7,106 bases of DNA. Source: Phycisphaerales bacterium. Lineage in GTDB: Bacteria > Planctomycetota > Phycisphaerae > UBA1845. The stretch spans positions 1 to 7,106 of the forward strand of contig JAUWNF010000168.1 of NCBI GenBank assembly GCA_030612785.1, read 5' to 3'. Numbering within the stretch: position 1 is the stretch's first letter; each line of letters starts with the position of its first letter. The position numbers and the translations under genes are program-made. Positions 7,094 through 7,106 of this stretch are shown here, one piece after another. The notes beneath the pieces were generated by a model, which did no database searches, was not told the DNA's origin, and saw only the letters and a list, made by a program, of their open reading frames with translations.

Positions 7094-7100
7094 GGAGGGG
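7094..7100 (+). promoter_or_regulatory. Possible ribosome binding site of a gene beyond the window
   Basis: GGAGGGG lies 6 bases before the window end. If a start codon follows just outside, this would be its Shine-Dalgarno sequence. It could equally be chance in GC-rich sequence. Confidence 0.15.
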
Positions 7101-7106
7101 CGACGG

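Overview
This GC-rich window carries five genes, all on the plus strand and all encoding enzymes of lipid or ester metabolism. No rRNA, tRNA, CRISPR array, transposase or integrase is visible. The first gene is an alpha/beta hydrolase of a type I remember as common in Planctomycetota (and Verrucomicrobiota); its marks are HGGAF, a GKSAGGG nucleophile elbow and an IHHPKFG block. With the overall gene style, this makes a planctomycete-like, diderm, high-GC bacterium the best guess. It rests on family recollection, not a search.

Layout: (1) 115-1098, an exported or lipid-anchored alpha/beta hydrolase. (2) 1099-1264, an intergenic region with a perfect 14-bp palindrome. (3) 1265-2320 and 2339-3361, tandemly duplicated LpxL/HtrB-like lysophospholipid acyltransferases, about 70% identical over roughly the first 310 residues. 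(4) 3393-5168 and 5247-6983, two more distantly related alkaline-phosphatase-superfamily phosphoesterases (type I phosphodiesterase/COG3379-like). (5) 6984-7106, a non-coding tail with a small hairpin and a large 23-bp-arm imperfect inverted repeat.

The acyltransferases and phosphoesterases are closely spaced (gaps of 18, 31 and 77-78 bases) and are probably one operon starting upstream of 1265. The hydrolase is separated by 166 bases and may be an independent unit. A working hypothesis is that the four-gene operon acylates a lipid or glycolipid at the inner membrane and cleaves or transfers a phosphate-containing group on the same or a related substrate. The substrate cannot be read from the sequence.

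The most unusual molecular point is in the acyltransferases. Both keep the catalytic-type histidine of the HX4(D/E) motif but have arginine where the acidic residue should be, while the rest of the LpxL-like fold signature is intact. The second is the downstream inverted repeat, whose three mismatches would all be G-U wobble pairs in minus-strand RNA.
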